Assembly (NCBI GenBank): GCA_026874595.1
Contig: CM049320.1
Location: 5,025,464 to 5,089,463 of the forward strand
DNA: 64,000 nucleotides
Source of the DNA: Sipunculus nudus
Taxonomy: Eukaryota; Annelida; Sipuncula; Golfingiida; Sipunculidae
Direction: 5' to 3'
Shown: positions 33,535 to 45,620 of the stretch, piece after piece
How the letters are laid out: each line of letters opens with the position of its first letter
Numbering within the stretch: position 1 is the stretch's first letter
Translations under genes and position numbers: made by a program
Notes under the pieces: generated by a model
What the model was told of the DNA's origin: nothing
What the model saw: the letters and a program-made list of their open reading frames with translations, nothing else
Databases searched by the model: none

Positions 33535-35160
33535 ATGGATATCAGATTTGGCTTATTGTTTTGCTGCGTGCTACTGGTGCCCTCTTGCGTTGGGGAATCC
33601 ATTCTGTTGCTGCCTGGCTCCTTCCCCAGTCACTGGTCATGGATGGTCCGACTGGGACGAGAACTACGTCAGCGCCATCACGAGGTTTACGCTGTGGTGC
33701 GCGCGTCGCCGGATATGATCCAAGGTTTCCAGAAAGTCGGAGTGAGTGTCCTTCCGTACCAAATATTACCAGAAAACAAGACCATGGGTGAACGGCTAGC
33801 CGAGACCGTGTTACATATGTGTGCTGACGGTCCCCCGTCTGTTCTTGATATTGCAAACCAGTCAAAAGCTATGATGCAGATTACGAAAGAGGAAGAACGG
33901 TACATATTTGATGACGTCGTTCTCAGAAAGAAATTGCAGGGTATGCATTTTGATCTCGCAATTGTCGATGGGACGCCTACAAATATGTATTTACTGACGA
34001 TTCCTTATGCCCTGGATATCCCTTATATCTCGTGCACTATGGCTTTCATGAACCACATTTTTGGCCTTCCGTCTTTGCCGTCTTTCCATCCAATGACTTT
34101 CTGGCCTTTCTCAGATAAAATGTCCTTTTTTCAGCGTCTGGCGAACCTCCTGTGCTTCTTGGGAGAAATTCCACTCGCACCGGTTGTGTTTCAGGGCACA
34201 ATAGGAGGTCACGTGAAAAAATACGCGCCCGAGAAACCGGAAACATCTCCGATAGACATCGCAAGAAAAAGCCGATTGTTTCTGGTCCATCTCGCTATCC
34301 CTCTCGACTACCCACGTGTGTCACTACCTCACGTGGTAATGACGGGACCGTGGACATTTGGACCAGCGCAACATCTAGAAAAAAAATTTCTGTCTTGGAT
34401 GAACGCGCGGATGGACACTGGTGTCGTGGTGTTTTCGCTCGGATCTGTCATGTCAACGTTACCTCGATGGTTTACACAGAGATTACTGGAAGCTTTCAGT
34501 CGTGTCGGTATCCCTGTTATCGGAAGATATTCTGCTATTGGTAACCTAACGTTGCCAAGTAATGTTTGGTTGTTGCCATGGATACCACAGAATGATTTGT
34601 TAGCCCATCCCGCGACAAAACTTTTTGTCAGCCATTGCGGCAATAACGGAATGTACGAATCCATTTTCCACGGCGTCCCCATGGTCGGTATCCCTCTGTA
34701 TGGAGATCATTTCTATAACTGCCATCGGATCACCGATCGCGGTTTTGGAGAAGTCTTGCACCTTTCTTCTTTATCAGAAGGCAAATTAAGTGATGCAATG
34801 CTTCGTGTAATAAATAATAGTGATACGTATAAGGCAACACAGTCTGCTAGCGCTGTTATGAAAAGTGACCCTAAAGGGCCACTAGATAAAGCAATTTACT
34901 GGATAGAGCATGTTTTACAACATGGAGCTGACCACCTAAGAAGTCCAGCCTTGGATATGTCTTGGTATACATTTTACTGTATTGACTGTCTCATTGTGTT
35001 GACCGTGGTGTTGACGTTATTAGCATGGGCTGTGGTACGAATCTTAAAATATATTTGTAATCCTGATACAGCTTCCATCCAAATAACAGCCTTGAACCAT
35101 AAACATGTAAGTAATAACTGCAATCATCTTGAAAATAATAATAAAACCAAAGTTCAATAG
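33535..35160 (+). CDS. UDP-glucuronosyltransferase-like protein, intact, single exon (541 aa)
   Basis: Transfers a sugar from a UDP-sugar to small lipophilic acceptors at the ER membrane (family role; the substrate here is unknown). Seen: signal peptide (residues 1-20), SHW motif with the expected catalytic His33, VDGTP with the partner Asp145, VVFSLGSVMS (298-307), and the UDP-sugar signature from WIPQND (349-354) through FVSHCGNNG to HGVPMVGIPLYGD (about 391). A C-terminal membrane helix (about 482-507) follows. The last five residues, KTKVQ, fit a KxKxx ER-retention signal. An in-frame ATG at 33391 would place 48 residues before the signal peptide, so 33535 is preferred. An AATAAA occurs inside the last codons (35140-35145). 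The length is normal for the family. An incompletely related tandem copy lies at 44030. Confidence 0.93.
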   Translation: MDIRFGLLFCCVLLVPSCVGESILLLPGSFPSHWSWMVRLGRELRQRHHEVYAVVRASPDMIQGFQKVGVSVLPYQILPENKTMGERLAETVLHMCADGPPSVLDIANQSKAMMQITKEEERYIFDDVVLRKKLQGMHFDLAIVDGTPTNMYLLTIPYALDIPYISCTMAFMNHIFGLPSLPSFHPMTFWPFSDKMSFFQRLANLLCFLGEIPLAPVVFQGTIGGHVKKYAPEKPETSPIDIARKSRLFLVHLAIPLDYPRVSLPHVVMTGPWTFGPAQHLEKKFLSWMNARMDTGVVVFSLGSVMSTLPRWFTQRLLEAFSRVGIPVIGRYSAIGNLTLPSNVWLLPWIPQNDLLAHPATKLFVSHCGNNGMYESIFHGVPMVGIPLYGDHFYNCHRITDRGFGEVLHLSSLSEGKLSDAMLRVINNSDTYKATQSASAVMKSDPKGPLDKAIYWIEHVLQHGADHLRSPALDMSWYTFYCIDCLIVLTVVLTLLAWAVVRILKYICNPDTASIQITALNHKHVSNNCNHLENNNKTKVQ

Positions 35161-35253
35161 CACAGTTAAGTTTTGCATGTAATTTAAATATATGTATATA
35201 TATATACATGGATTCTGCATGTTTTATTTGTTTGTATTCACAATGGGTGTCCG

Positions 35254-35256
<3 letters not shown>

Positions 35257-35297
<41 letters not shown>
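35257..35297. repeat. (TA)n microsatellite downstream of UGT
   Basis: Alternating TA, about 100 bases past the UGT stop codon. Confidence 0.9.
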
Positions 35298-35303
<6 letters not shown>

Positions 35304-38174
35304 GTTATTCTTTACGGTTTTTTTAAATATTGTTGTAACTGTATAACTGTATATATTTACTTAGGCACAGACAAATCTTACACACATACTAATCATTTAC
35401 CTTGACTCAGGTATAAAACTTACAAAAATAAGTCTGGCCTTAAATCTACGACTTCAGTGTAGTATGGAGAATGTGATGGAATGAATTGAGTGAGAGAATG
35501 AGGAAGAGGCAAAGAGGTTGATGTAGTGTGCTGGTGGGGGGGGGGGGGGGGTTAAGTGAAGGGTAGGAATTAATAGAGGCGATAGGATGAAAGGTGAAGA
35601 ATGGGTCTGTCGTGGTTTTGGAGGTCACAAAGGGGTAAAGAATCGGAGGTAGTGTTTTAGAGGTCAGCGTGAAGGGCAAACAGTCCACGGCAGTGGGTGC
35701 AGAGTTTAGAAGAAAAGGTAACTTGTCAGTATGACGGGAGTTCTGGTAATAGGACTGAGGTACCAGGGTGAGAGGTCACATGAGTGTGAGGAATAGGCAA
35801 AAGTGGTGGTGTTCTGGGGATAAGATGAATGGAAAAGGGTCTTAAGTAATTTATGTTAGTCTAAGAAGGGCACATTACTAGCAGGAGCATGTGAGATTGT
35901 ATAATGTTGCGGTAGTTTTACGAGGAAAGCCCAGGGGGAGAGAGTGAGAGAGAGTTGTTGTAAGGTAATAATTTTCTGCTCATCAAGTGATATATTTATC
36001 ATTCTTATGATCATGTCTCGCCAAATAAACATATTATACACAAATCACATTGAGCAGTATGACAGGGTTATCACCCTTGATTTTCTGAATAAAACAGATT
36101 TAATGTGAACATGATGTTGTAGTCGTTGTATCAGCTTGAGAGACGAGACAGCCACCGGAGAAGCTTAACTGAGAAAAATCAACAGTAACCATTCCATCCC
36201 GTTTCAATGTCAATTTTAAATAACGGTTAACCAGGCCTCCTGTAGGTCCATGGCCTGTATAGGTGACACTATATTGAATGAGGATGAAGATATAATTTGC
36301 CATAAGATAAGAATGACTAATTATTTTTTGTAAGACCATGGCCAGAATGGCAGGGAGATATAAATGAGAGGGATACCACACAATTTATAGGATAGTATGC
36401 AGATCGCCTACGATCGCTAACAGCTTGGAGACTACAAAGATCGAATCTAACATATTCCGCATGCACTCTTTGACAGAACATGTTGCTCTCTCACATATAT
36501 TAGTCTTTTGACACTCGTACTGTTTAATATTTGTCACTGTCATTTGAAGTATCATTATATGTTACATCGGAATTCCAATAGCAAAGACCCACCATTGGAG
36601 TTACTGGTTATATGTAAATTTTGGCATAATTATCAGATACCGCATACATCGAATGATTCATAATTAAAAATCCAATAACAATCCGCCAAAAACTAAGTAT
36701 TCATATGATATTAAAAATGAACGGGAACAGTGGGTGCAGTGGTCACAAAGAGGTCAAACGTCACGGTACTGGAGGCAGTTCCTTTCTTGCATATGAATAA
36801 TGCTGTACAGTCATTTAGAAACGTTCTACGCTAATAACTCTTACCCAAGCATGTAGGGTAGCCATGTCCTGACTAGTGGAGGGATCGTGGGGTGGTTATA
36901 AATCTGAATGGGCAAGAATTTTCACAATCCAGTGATTTCATTTCCTTTGTCATATGTTTGGACGCCAATAGCGCTCATGTAGCAAGATAAAGATCTTAAT
37001 TCTGCCGAATCCGAGGTTGTATTTTAAGGTGTATTTTTCTCAGGACAGTACGGTGTTTCAGTGGGAATATGCCTCTGTTAACATTATACAGCCGCCCCCT
37101 ATATGTAATACAACAGGTCACTGTCAATGTCAGTCATCGGACTTGGTTGTCCTTTTTTTTAAGATGCGTGGGCTTGTTTTCGTGTTTTGCATGATCTGAT
37201 CGTGTAAATTAAAGGCAATAAAAAATCCTGCATTAGACATCCAGAAAAAGGTCTTAAAAATTAAATGTATGCGTGTTTTGTTAATATTTAATAATTGGAA
37301 ATGGGCAATTCTTGGTAACGGGCAACATTGGTAATGGGCAAAGGCTTGAGCATATAATTATACTTATAGGTTAAATTTCAAGGTTGATGGTTTAGAGGCA
37401 ATATATTCTATTTCTATGAATATTTCTATCCACCAATATAAAAGATGTTCTAGACTATACGGGTGCATGTTAGAAAGCAATTACTTTTCATAAAGTAATA
37501 TAAAAGCCGTTTTATACGAGTGACATTGACCAATGCGTAACAGGTGACTTGAAAAGAGAACTGGGAAGTGGTAGGGGGGGGGGGGATATTTATGAACAGG
37601 AGACGATGTTATTTTAACAACAACACCTTCACAAATATGTAAATACTCTAATCCATGAATCAAGGCCATGTACACGCAGACCTGGAACTGCTGTGAGTGT
37701 ACCCAACGGAATTTGACCGCCATGTTGTGTAAATACAATGACAGACGGTCGTGCCCTGGATGCTACGTAAGGACTCCTTGTCATATTGTCTGCTTCTAAG
37801 ACTTCTGTGTGTACTCTTTGTAACGCAAACTTCTACATGTACTGCATATATACCTGCAAATACCTGAGGTCTCCACTCGACACCTGGGGATCCTGACTTG
37901 TTTATTGGCGGGTCACGAGGAACATGCACCATGCAGGCCAGACCCCAAATACTGTCTTTTAGAGGACAAGAAGATTAATTATTTTTTTGCTAATTTTTGC
38001 TTTCTTTTATATATTTTAAGCCAAACATTTCTTTAACAGCTTTCAAAAAGATTGTAGCAAAATGATATCGAGATTGCGCTCGATAAGAGAAACTGTGTTT
38101 TTATGGCACTGGTGCCTCACTTTTTTCGTAATCTCTGGGATGAGTATGTGCACATTGTTTACAATGACATTTTA

Positions 38175-38177
<3 letters not shown>

Positions 38178-38213
<36 letters not shown>

Positions 38214-38275
38214 TATAATAAAATTAATAATAAAGATAATAATAATAATTTAAATAAAATAATAATAATAATACA
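38178..38275. repeat. (AAT)n microsatellite
   Basis: AAT repeats, first perfect and then imperfect. Confidence 0.9.
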
Positions 38276-38368
38276 GCGCATGAAATATATTTTGAGAAAT
38301 CTTACATAAAATTAGAATAACTTGTACTCAGAATTTTCAGATTTAAGATCACTTTGCTTAGCTATATA

Positions 38369-38599
38369 CAGAGGCGGATATAGGATCTGGAATCTTGAAA
38401 AAAAGGGGGGGGGGGCTGAATCCCTAGTGCGCCGGCTATGCTGGCAGACTTATACATAAATCACGCACGTAGCGGTATTTGAAAGGAAACAGCTCCAGCC
38501 GCAAAATCCGGCGCTGCTTTTCGGAATTAAGCATACATTTGTTTTATTTTCCAGGTATTTTGGTCGAAAAAAAGGTCAGAAGGGTTAAATCCGCCCCTG
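38369..38599. mobile_element. Small TIR element related to the CAGRGGCGGAT family
   Basis: Starts CAGAGGCGGATATAGGATC and ends AAATCCGCCCCTG, with a G-run near the left end as in the other two copies. The interior is different, so it is a relative rather than a close copy. The flanking duplication is imperfect. Confidence 0.55.
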
Positions 38600-41486
38600 C
38601 TATTTGGCCTCAGATTAAACTATACTTCTACCTCTTCATCACTGATGACATACGTGAGGACTATCCATGCATTCTTTAGAAATTCAGTGTTTTGTATGAT
38701 TTTCAGCAAAACGGCCGGGTAAAAATGAACAAATCAAAGTCACGTTGATAGTCAAGGTCATGAACTCAGCTGAAAGAAAAGGCTTCGTTCTCTGACCGAT
38801 TTTAATGCACCTGCAAATTTCATGAACTTCTGGAAATATTACTGGAAAATGATACCGCCTGATAATGTAAGATTTCCTAAAATACCAGATATAAGTGAAC
38901 ATTTAGTTAGCTTCAGCTAACATGCGGAAATTTGCCCAACCATCTCCTTAGAAGAGGTGTTAACGGTTCGTTGATGATCGACAGAAGGAAAGGTGATGCA
39001 CGGATGAGCGCTGGTCAAGGATCAACAGTCTGAAGTCATCCAATAACGAAAGGCCAAAAGGTATTTCACGTGACCAGGCAAGGTCACCAAAGTTCGGTGA
39101 CTTAGCTACTAGCTGGAAAAGAATTTTCTTTTCGAAAAACATAATGTATTTAAATTTCCAATAAGGCGCCTAAAGCTAGATTATAGAACACACAGGGGGT
39201 TTGGGAGAAACAGAGCCAGAAAAGTAACACGCATTTTTGCCTACGCCAAGACGTCATGCGTCCATCCACGTGTGGGCTTGTGTGTGAAGTGAATCGTGAA
39301 CTTAAGCCCATGAAATTTTGAGGGAATTTTGGGAATGGGCCAATTGAGAATCGATAAGATTTTGGCGTGGATCCGGATCATGAGCCGGATGAACATTAAA
39401 CGTCTTCAAGCAATATTCACAAATGTACAGTCACTTATGCACGAATGAACCTGGGAATATAGGCCGATTAAGTGAATGCAAACACGGTTTCGAGTGCATC
39501 CCACAATTCAAAGGGACACCCATATGGCGGTGGCTTGCATTCCTTAAATTGCAGGTTTCTATTCTAATTAAAATCACGGGAATTAATATGATTAAACAAT
39601 CTTAGTCTTTTTGCATGGTTGTGGCGCTAAACTGTGAAAAGATCGCAAGTTAAATGAGGGAACATATACTCCGAGATATTACCTGGTGACAGACCAAAGA
39701 CGGAATCGAAAACTATGAATAAACTTAAATTCCCCAGTCTGCCATTTACATAACCAGTGATATAAGTTATATCAAGATCATTTTCTGTAATAACAGGTTC
39801 TGATATAAGCATTTACTGAATTAAAAGTTCCATAGCTTGGATCTATCATTCGTTTCGTTTTAACACCATGCTTCGTAACAAATACATATATTTGTAATAA
39901 ACAATATTCTGAACTTGACACTAAAGAAAAAAAATCCCCACAAAAAAAAGAATTATTTATGCAATCAAATGAAAATGAGTTTTAAGGCTGTTAAAGTCGA
40001 GGTCAGAGTTCATCATACTCCAGACAGTTTGTTTCTTCCTCATGAATAATGCCTCACAATGATATACTGGCCTATACTATAGTATATATATATATATATG
40101 ATCCTTACAAGAGCATTGCGGTAAGGTTTATCATAGATTTTGGAGAATCTAGTGCGGGCTTGTTTAAAAGTCATGGTTGGTGAATTATGACGTAACTTTT
40201 CATAGGCCGTTTTTTTTTAATTTTTCTTAAACATAAATTGTTTTCCAATAGAAGACCATTGATTTTTTTATTCTTTAGCTAATTTGGATGTAATAATGTG
40301 TTGAGTGTTGAACAACCTTTTCTGACAGAATAAAAAAAATCTTGGTATTTGCATTTTTTAAAGTAGAGTGTACTGACGTGCAGTCATTCCATGTATTTGT
40401 TGTACGCCATAATTAAGATAGCAGGTCTCACCAAATCTACATGAAATGAAGGTAGGGCGGATCACAGAAGTCAAAGTTCAAGGTGTCAAAGTCCGTTCAC
40501 GGTCCATTTATTAAAGCAAAGGCTTATGATCGAGGCTGTCGGGAAGCGATATATCGTGATTAGTACAGAAAAGTCCACAATTAATCATTCCTTTCAACTG
40601 TCAGTCTGTCATCTGCTTGAACGACTCTGGCCTTCATTGTTACCTGAACGTCTGTTTACTGGAAGGGTGTTCCTTTCAAATCAGTTACAAGGATTCATCT
40701 TCTTTTTACACTGAGAAATTGATTTTCTTTTCCTAAAATAAAATCGGAAGATTCGTGAGTATTTGAGAGTACACAGTTAGATAATATCATTACAAATCTA
40801 CCAGCACATTGCCTACCTGTTTATATACGGGGTTTGAGATGATTTATTTCAGGCCATCCAGCTGCGATTTTACTGAAAACTCTCGCACAGATGCAGCAGC
40901 AATCGACAAGCGATATTTTCCTATTGAACCAGTCTATGCAAAAAATGTTAATCGCCATTTTTAGGAAAGGATTCAAGGGATCTCCGAGGCGTGACAACAG
41001 AGGACTTTGCCGAAGTATTTTTTTCGCCGCGTTAATTAAATAACAAATGGTTCTTGGCTCCATTGTTTAGCTCGGGAGACCACATTAAAATATTAATTAA
41101 TTCGTGGGCATAGACTAGTACTTCGTGCTCACGGACTTTTATTTTATTTAAATGTATCTTTACCATGTCAGCTCCCAGGCTCTTAACATTAAATAACATT
41201 AATCAATTAATGATCAGCGAGATGTAAGCTTCATTCCCAACCTGCATCTTTGCAATTTGCTTCAAAGGCAATTCCATGCAACTACATGTTAACTTCTGAA
41301 ACTGGTTATATTACACACCATATTGTATATGATTAGATAGATAAATCTACCTGGAAGTCAAGATGAAGCGGGTATAGGCTGCAGAATCTCTCCTGCTAAT
41401 CTATGTGCGGGGCATTTAAATACTGCCTCATTAAGAATTGAAATATGAAATATGAAATATATATTAATCTACAGACAAGATATAAA

Positions 41487-41653
41487 CAGTAAACCCTCAC
41501 CTAACGACCATCTCAGTTTAGCGACAACCTCAAAATTTCCACGGTCCCTATTCTTTTTTGCTCTTTATATCACACCTCTGTTTGACGACCACTATGAAAA
41601 TGCAACCACTTTATTGAGGTCCCGTTGGGTATCGTAATTTTGAGGTGTCACTG
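41487..41653. mobile_element. Possible pogo/Tigger-like short TIR element
   Basis: The left end CAGTAAACCCTCACCTAACG and the inverse of the right end, CAGTGACACCTCAAAATTACG, resemble Tc1/pogo MITE ends (CAGT..AACCTC..AACGACC). Interior TAACGACC/GACGACC motifs fit as well. No TA duplication is visible. Confidence 0.4.
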
Positions 41654-42493
41654 TGTTTGTTTATTGATTTAATGGTATCAACTTATATATTTTTTTTCCT
41701 ACACCCTCACCACCATGGATAGGCCTATATCTATGGCCCCAGCCCTGATAAACCATCATTTTCCGGTTAAGCTAAGACCAGCACCCATTCACTCCCGGGG
41801 GTAGAGAGCGCACCTTGGTGTTTGAGGTTATGGCCAATGGTTAAAGCATAGAGGGCTTTATGACGGATTTATATAACCATCTAACCTGTGGTGACATTTT
41901 CCCTTAGTTACATAACTTATATTAATCCTCTGTGTGGATAATGGAGTATGACCGAAAATCAAAGGTCGTGTGGGTAGCTGAGCTTGGAGGACGCTGACAT
42001 ACTTAAAATTCAGTTTTGTGAAAAATTTAATGTTAAAATGTTAAGATTAGGAGTCCGCTGGGGAGGAACCTCGCTCGCATTTACAAATAAATTTTTCAGT
42101 TACAAAGTCTGTCTTCGGTTCTTCGTGACAGGATTACCTGAGGACATGCCCATTTGCCTTTTTTAATCACGCTATAGTGTGTTGAGGTTTCCCTGGTACA
42201 TTAATGAAACCAACAGACCAGCAACTCGAGTGTCACATTCTTTATCTCTAGATGAACACCAGGCTTGTAGTTTTATGGGAACCTGTGGATGCGAAATCCA
42301 CGCTAATTCACATGTAACTGTGCAGGTTATTTAGCAGGTATGTCAGGAGATGATTTACCAGGTAATTGCTCAAGCGGGGCTTCGTCCCTCCCACCTCCTT
42401 GACTGCTTTTCTGGGCGAATAACTAACACTTTAGCCGCGTGTGTATTGTATGGTGGTCGGTCTAATTAGGTACAATACGCGCGTTTTGCTTTT

Positions 42494-42560
42494 CTAGTGA
42501 TGGGGTTGGACACCGGACAAGTGCGCCTCCAACTTGAGTTCAAATCCGGGATCGGCTAAA
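42494..42560 (+). mobile_element. tRNA-like SINE head fragment
   Basis: TAGTGATGGGGTTGGACACC resembles an A-box region and GAGTTCAAATCCGGG a B box, spaced as in tRNA-derived SINEs. No SINE body follows clearly. Confidence 0.35.
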
Positions 42561-44029
42561 TAATTTCCCGTGAACAAAATGCTTACGTAACATCTGTATA
42601 TAGTTTGTATGATACTACATGCATGTGTAACATCACTGACGGCATCAATGTTTTATGCATACGTTCATATCGATGTGGGATTTCCACGACCCCTGACAAG
42701 CGACTGTTGTGATACATTTGTGAAACAGTGGTTTCTTGTTGTATTAAAATGATTTAAAGAAAGAATTCTTACATTCTTAATCTGTTTCAAAAACACGTGG
42801 CATCATCAAACAAAAAGAACGTTCTATTGCTCTTGCATCTTAAATATTTCCAAAAATGCAGTATGCTGGAGAGGTTCATGAAATTAACATTGTTGCCAAC
42901 GAATGTACAACTGTAGAGTAATGAAATGTCCAAGTTTTGTTTTTCATACCTTTCAAGTGTCTCTGTTTCCTTTAGCTTTTCTTGCCTCACGCAATAGTCA
43001 TAGAATCTTTAAGTATATCAACCTTGAATGACCCATGGAATTAACATATAATACATAACTGAAACGAGTTTCTGTGTTACCGTCATAGATATACTGTGTG
43101 GCTCATAGCTTTGTGGTGTCTTTTTTACAACTGTAACACATGATTTACACTAACAATACTTGGGGGGAGTCAAACCAGACTGCCATGAAAAAGTGACCTC
43201 TTTTTTTTCATTTCATAGATATACCCAGACATCATGTAAGTTGATTTTTTTTTCCTTTTTATGTTTTGCCAGAGATTCCAGTTTTTCCTGTTGCCACTGA
43301 ACACTGTGGATCAGTGGTTTCATTTTATTCGTGGACATTCAGTAATTCTAATCCTAGCATATACGTATGTGACATCTATATAGACGCTACTGGGAAGCCT
43401 GGCTGAGACATGCGCATCAAAGTATGACCAAACAAAGGTATATATCAGGATGCCAGTACTAGCCGTGCATGATACCGCATGCTGTTGAACTTAACGGTAT
43501 TAACTCAGGGAGTCGAAGTTCATATTGTTGAACGTCACAAGGGTAAGGTCTGCCTTGAATGATTGGATTGCAAAAGGTGTATTTTGGATTGTCTTTGGGA
43601 TGTTGAGAAAGGATATATCTTGGCCAGTGGTTGAATAATTAACTGTAAGTCAAATTTACAACTACAAAGCTGACAAGTCTAAGAGTGAAATAGGACAAAG
43701 AGATCGCAGCAGTCCGCGAAGTTTGGATTTATCTTGAAAAGCAGGCACTCAAAAGTGTGTTTCAGAGTGCTTAAGGATATCAAATGACGATGGTGGCAGC
43801 GCTAAATCAAATTAACGACGCTTGGCTGTCAGGAATAATGGTCACAAAGGATATACGGTGCTACGAAACAAAATCAGTCAATGCTATTTACACCAAATAA
43901 GTGTTAAGATCGCATTGACCTGTCTTGTTTATATTGGCAGGGATACACAAAGGTTTTGCATGTAGCAGTATGATTATTAGTGGAAGTTCTATATAGGAAG
44001 AAGTTCCGTTGAAGAAAAGGAAAGAGAGT

Positions 44030-45620
44030 ATGAAGTTTGGAGGTGGTCTGTTGTTTTGCTGCGTGCTACTGGCGCCCTCTTGCGTCGGGAAATCCATTCT
44101 GTTGCTGCCTGGCTCCTTCCCCAGTCACTGGTCATGGATGGCCCGACTGGGACGAGAACTTCGTCAGCGTCAGCACGAGGTTTACGCTGTGGTGCGCGCG
44201 TCGCCGGATATGATTAGGGGTTTCCATAAAGCCGGGGTGAGTGTCCTTCCGTACCAAATATTACCAGAAAACAAGACCATGAGCAAACGGTTAGCCGAGA
44301 CCGTGTTACATATGTGTGCCGACGGTCCCCCGTCTATTCTTGATATTGCAAACCAGTCAAAAGATGCAGATTACGAAAGAGGAAGAACGGTACATATTTG
44401 ATGACTCTCTTCTTAAAGGAAAACTTCAAAGTATGCATTTTGATTTAGCCATTGCAGACGGAACCCCAACAAACGCTTACTTGATGACCATTCCTTATGC
44501 CTTGGACATTCCATATATATCTTGCAGTATGTCTTACATGAACCGGGTTTTCGGCGTACCGGCACCGCCATCATTCCATCCTGTTACATTCTGGCCATTC
44601 TCGGACAAAATGTCTTTCCTGGAGCGACTCTTGAACTTTATTTGCTTCCTGGCTGAAATGCAATTCGCACATTTTGTGTTTCCATCAGTTATAGGCGGTC
44701 ACGTGAAAACGTACGCGCCCGAGAAGCAAGAAATATCCCCCGTGGACATGGCCAGGAAAAGCACACTTTGGTTAGTCCACCTTGCTGTCCCTTTAGATTA
44801 TCCCAGAGCGTCACTTCCGCACGTGATCATGACGGGACCTTGGACGTTTGGACCCTCAAATGCCCTGGACGAAGAGTTCAAATCGTGGATGGACGCTAGG
44901 ACAGACACTGGCGTCATAGTGTTTTCTTTTGGATCTATCATGTCAACTCTACCAGCATGGATGACACAGAGATTACTGGAAGCTTTCGGTCGTGTTGGCC
45001 TCCCTGTGATTGGCAGATATTCTGATCTTGGCAATTTTACTGTACCAAGTAATGTTTGGTTGTTGCCATGGATACCACAGAATGATTTGTAAGCCCATCC
45101 CGCGACACTACTTTTCGTCAAACATTGCGGCAACAACGGGATGTACGAGTCCGTTTTTCATGGTGTACCAATGGTTGGTATACCACTATATGGAGACCAC
45201 TTTTATAACTGTCAACGAATCCCGGATCGAGGCTACGGGGAGATTTTGAATCTCTCTTCATTGTCGGAAAGAAAGTTAACTGAAGCAATCATGCGTGTCT
45301 TGAACAACAGTGACGTACACAAGGCCACGAAAGCTGCGAGTGGTGTCATGAAGAGTGACCCTGCACGGCCGATGGACAAAGCGTTATACTGGATTGAACA
45401 TGTTTTAGAGCATGGAGCTGATCACCTGAGAAGCCTTGCCTTAGATATGCCTTGGTATATATATTTCTCTGTTGATTCTTTACTTGTAGTAGTTTTGGTC
45501 TTGGCGTTATTGGTTTGGGCTATTATACGAATATTTAGGTATCTGTGTAAATCTGACGAAACATCAAGTCAAAGACAAGACATAAACCAACCCATTCATG
45601 AGTACCAAAAACTTGATTAA
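44030..45620 (+). pseudogene. UDP-glucuronosyltransferase-like paralogue, broken
   Basis: Tandem paralogue of the 33535 gene in the same orientation. The N-terminal 115 codons (MKFGGGLLFCCVLL..., SHW kept) are almost the same as the intact copy. A 5-bp deletion near 44363 (CTATG missing after CAGTCAAAAG) shifts the frame, and a TTA-to-TAA change creates a stop at 45090-45092, just before the sugar-binding signature. After it the frame is open to 45620 and keeps HCGNNGMYESVFHGVPMVG, a membrane helix and a tail lacking KTKVQ. The signature Ser before HCG is Lys here. Two lesions and otherwise good conservation suggest recent inactivation. Sequencing error or a polymorphic null are alternatives. 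Confidence 0.9.

Larger units (their letters stand above)
35298..44029. other. Long intergenic stretch between the two UGT copies
   Basis: Holds a purine-rich low-complexity segment (about 35450-35960, with a G-run at 35536-35551), the AAT microsatellite, the TIR elements at 38369 and 41487, and the SINE head at 42494. No exon with homology to the UGT pair or any other family was seen. Confidence 0.6.

Noticed and set aside
33515-34682. Open frames on both strands over UGT
   Set aside because: Out-of-frame shadows of the UGT coding sequence.
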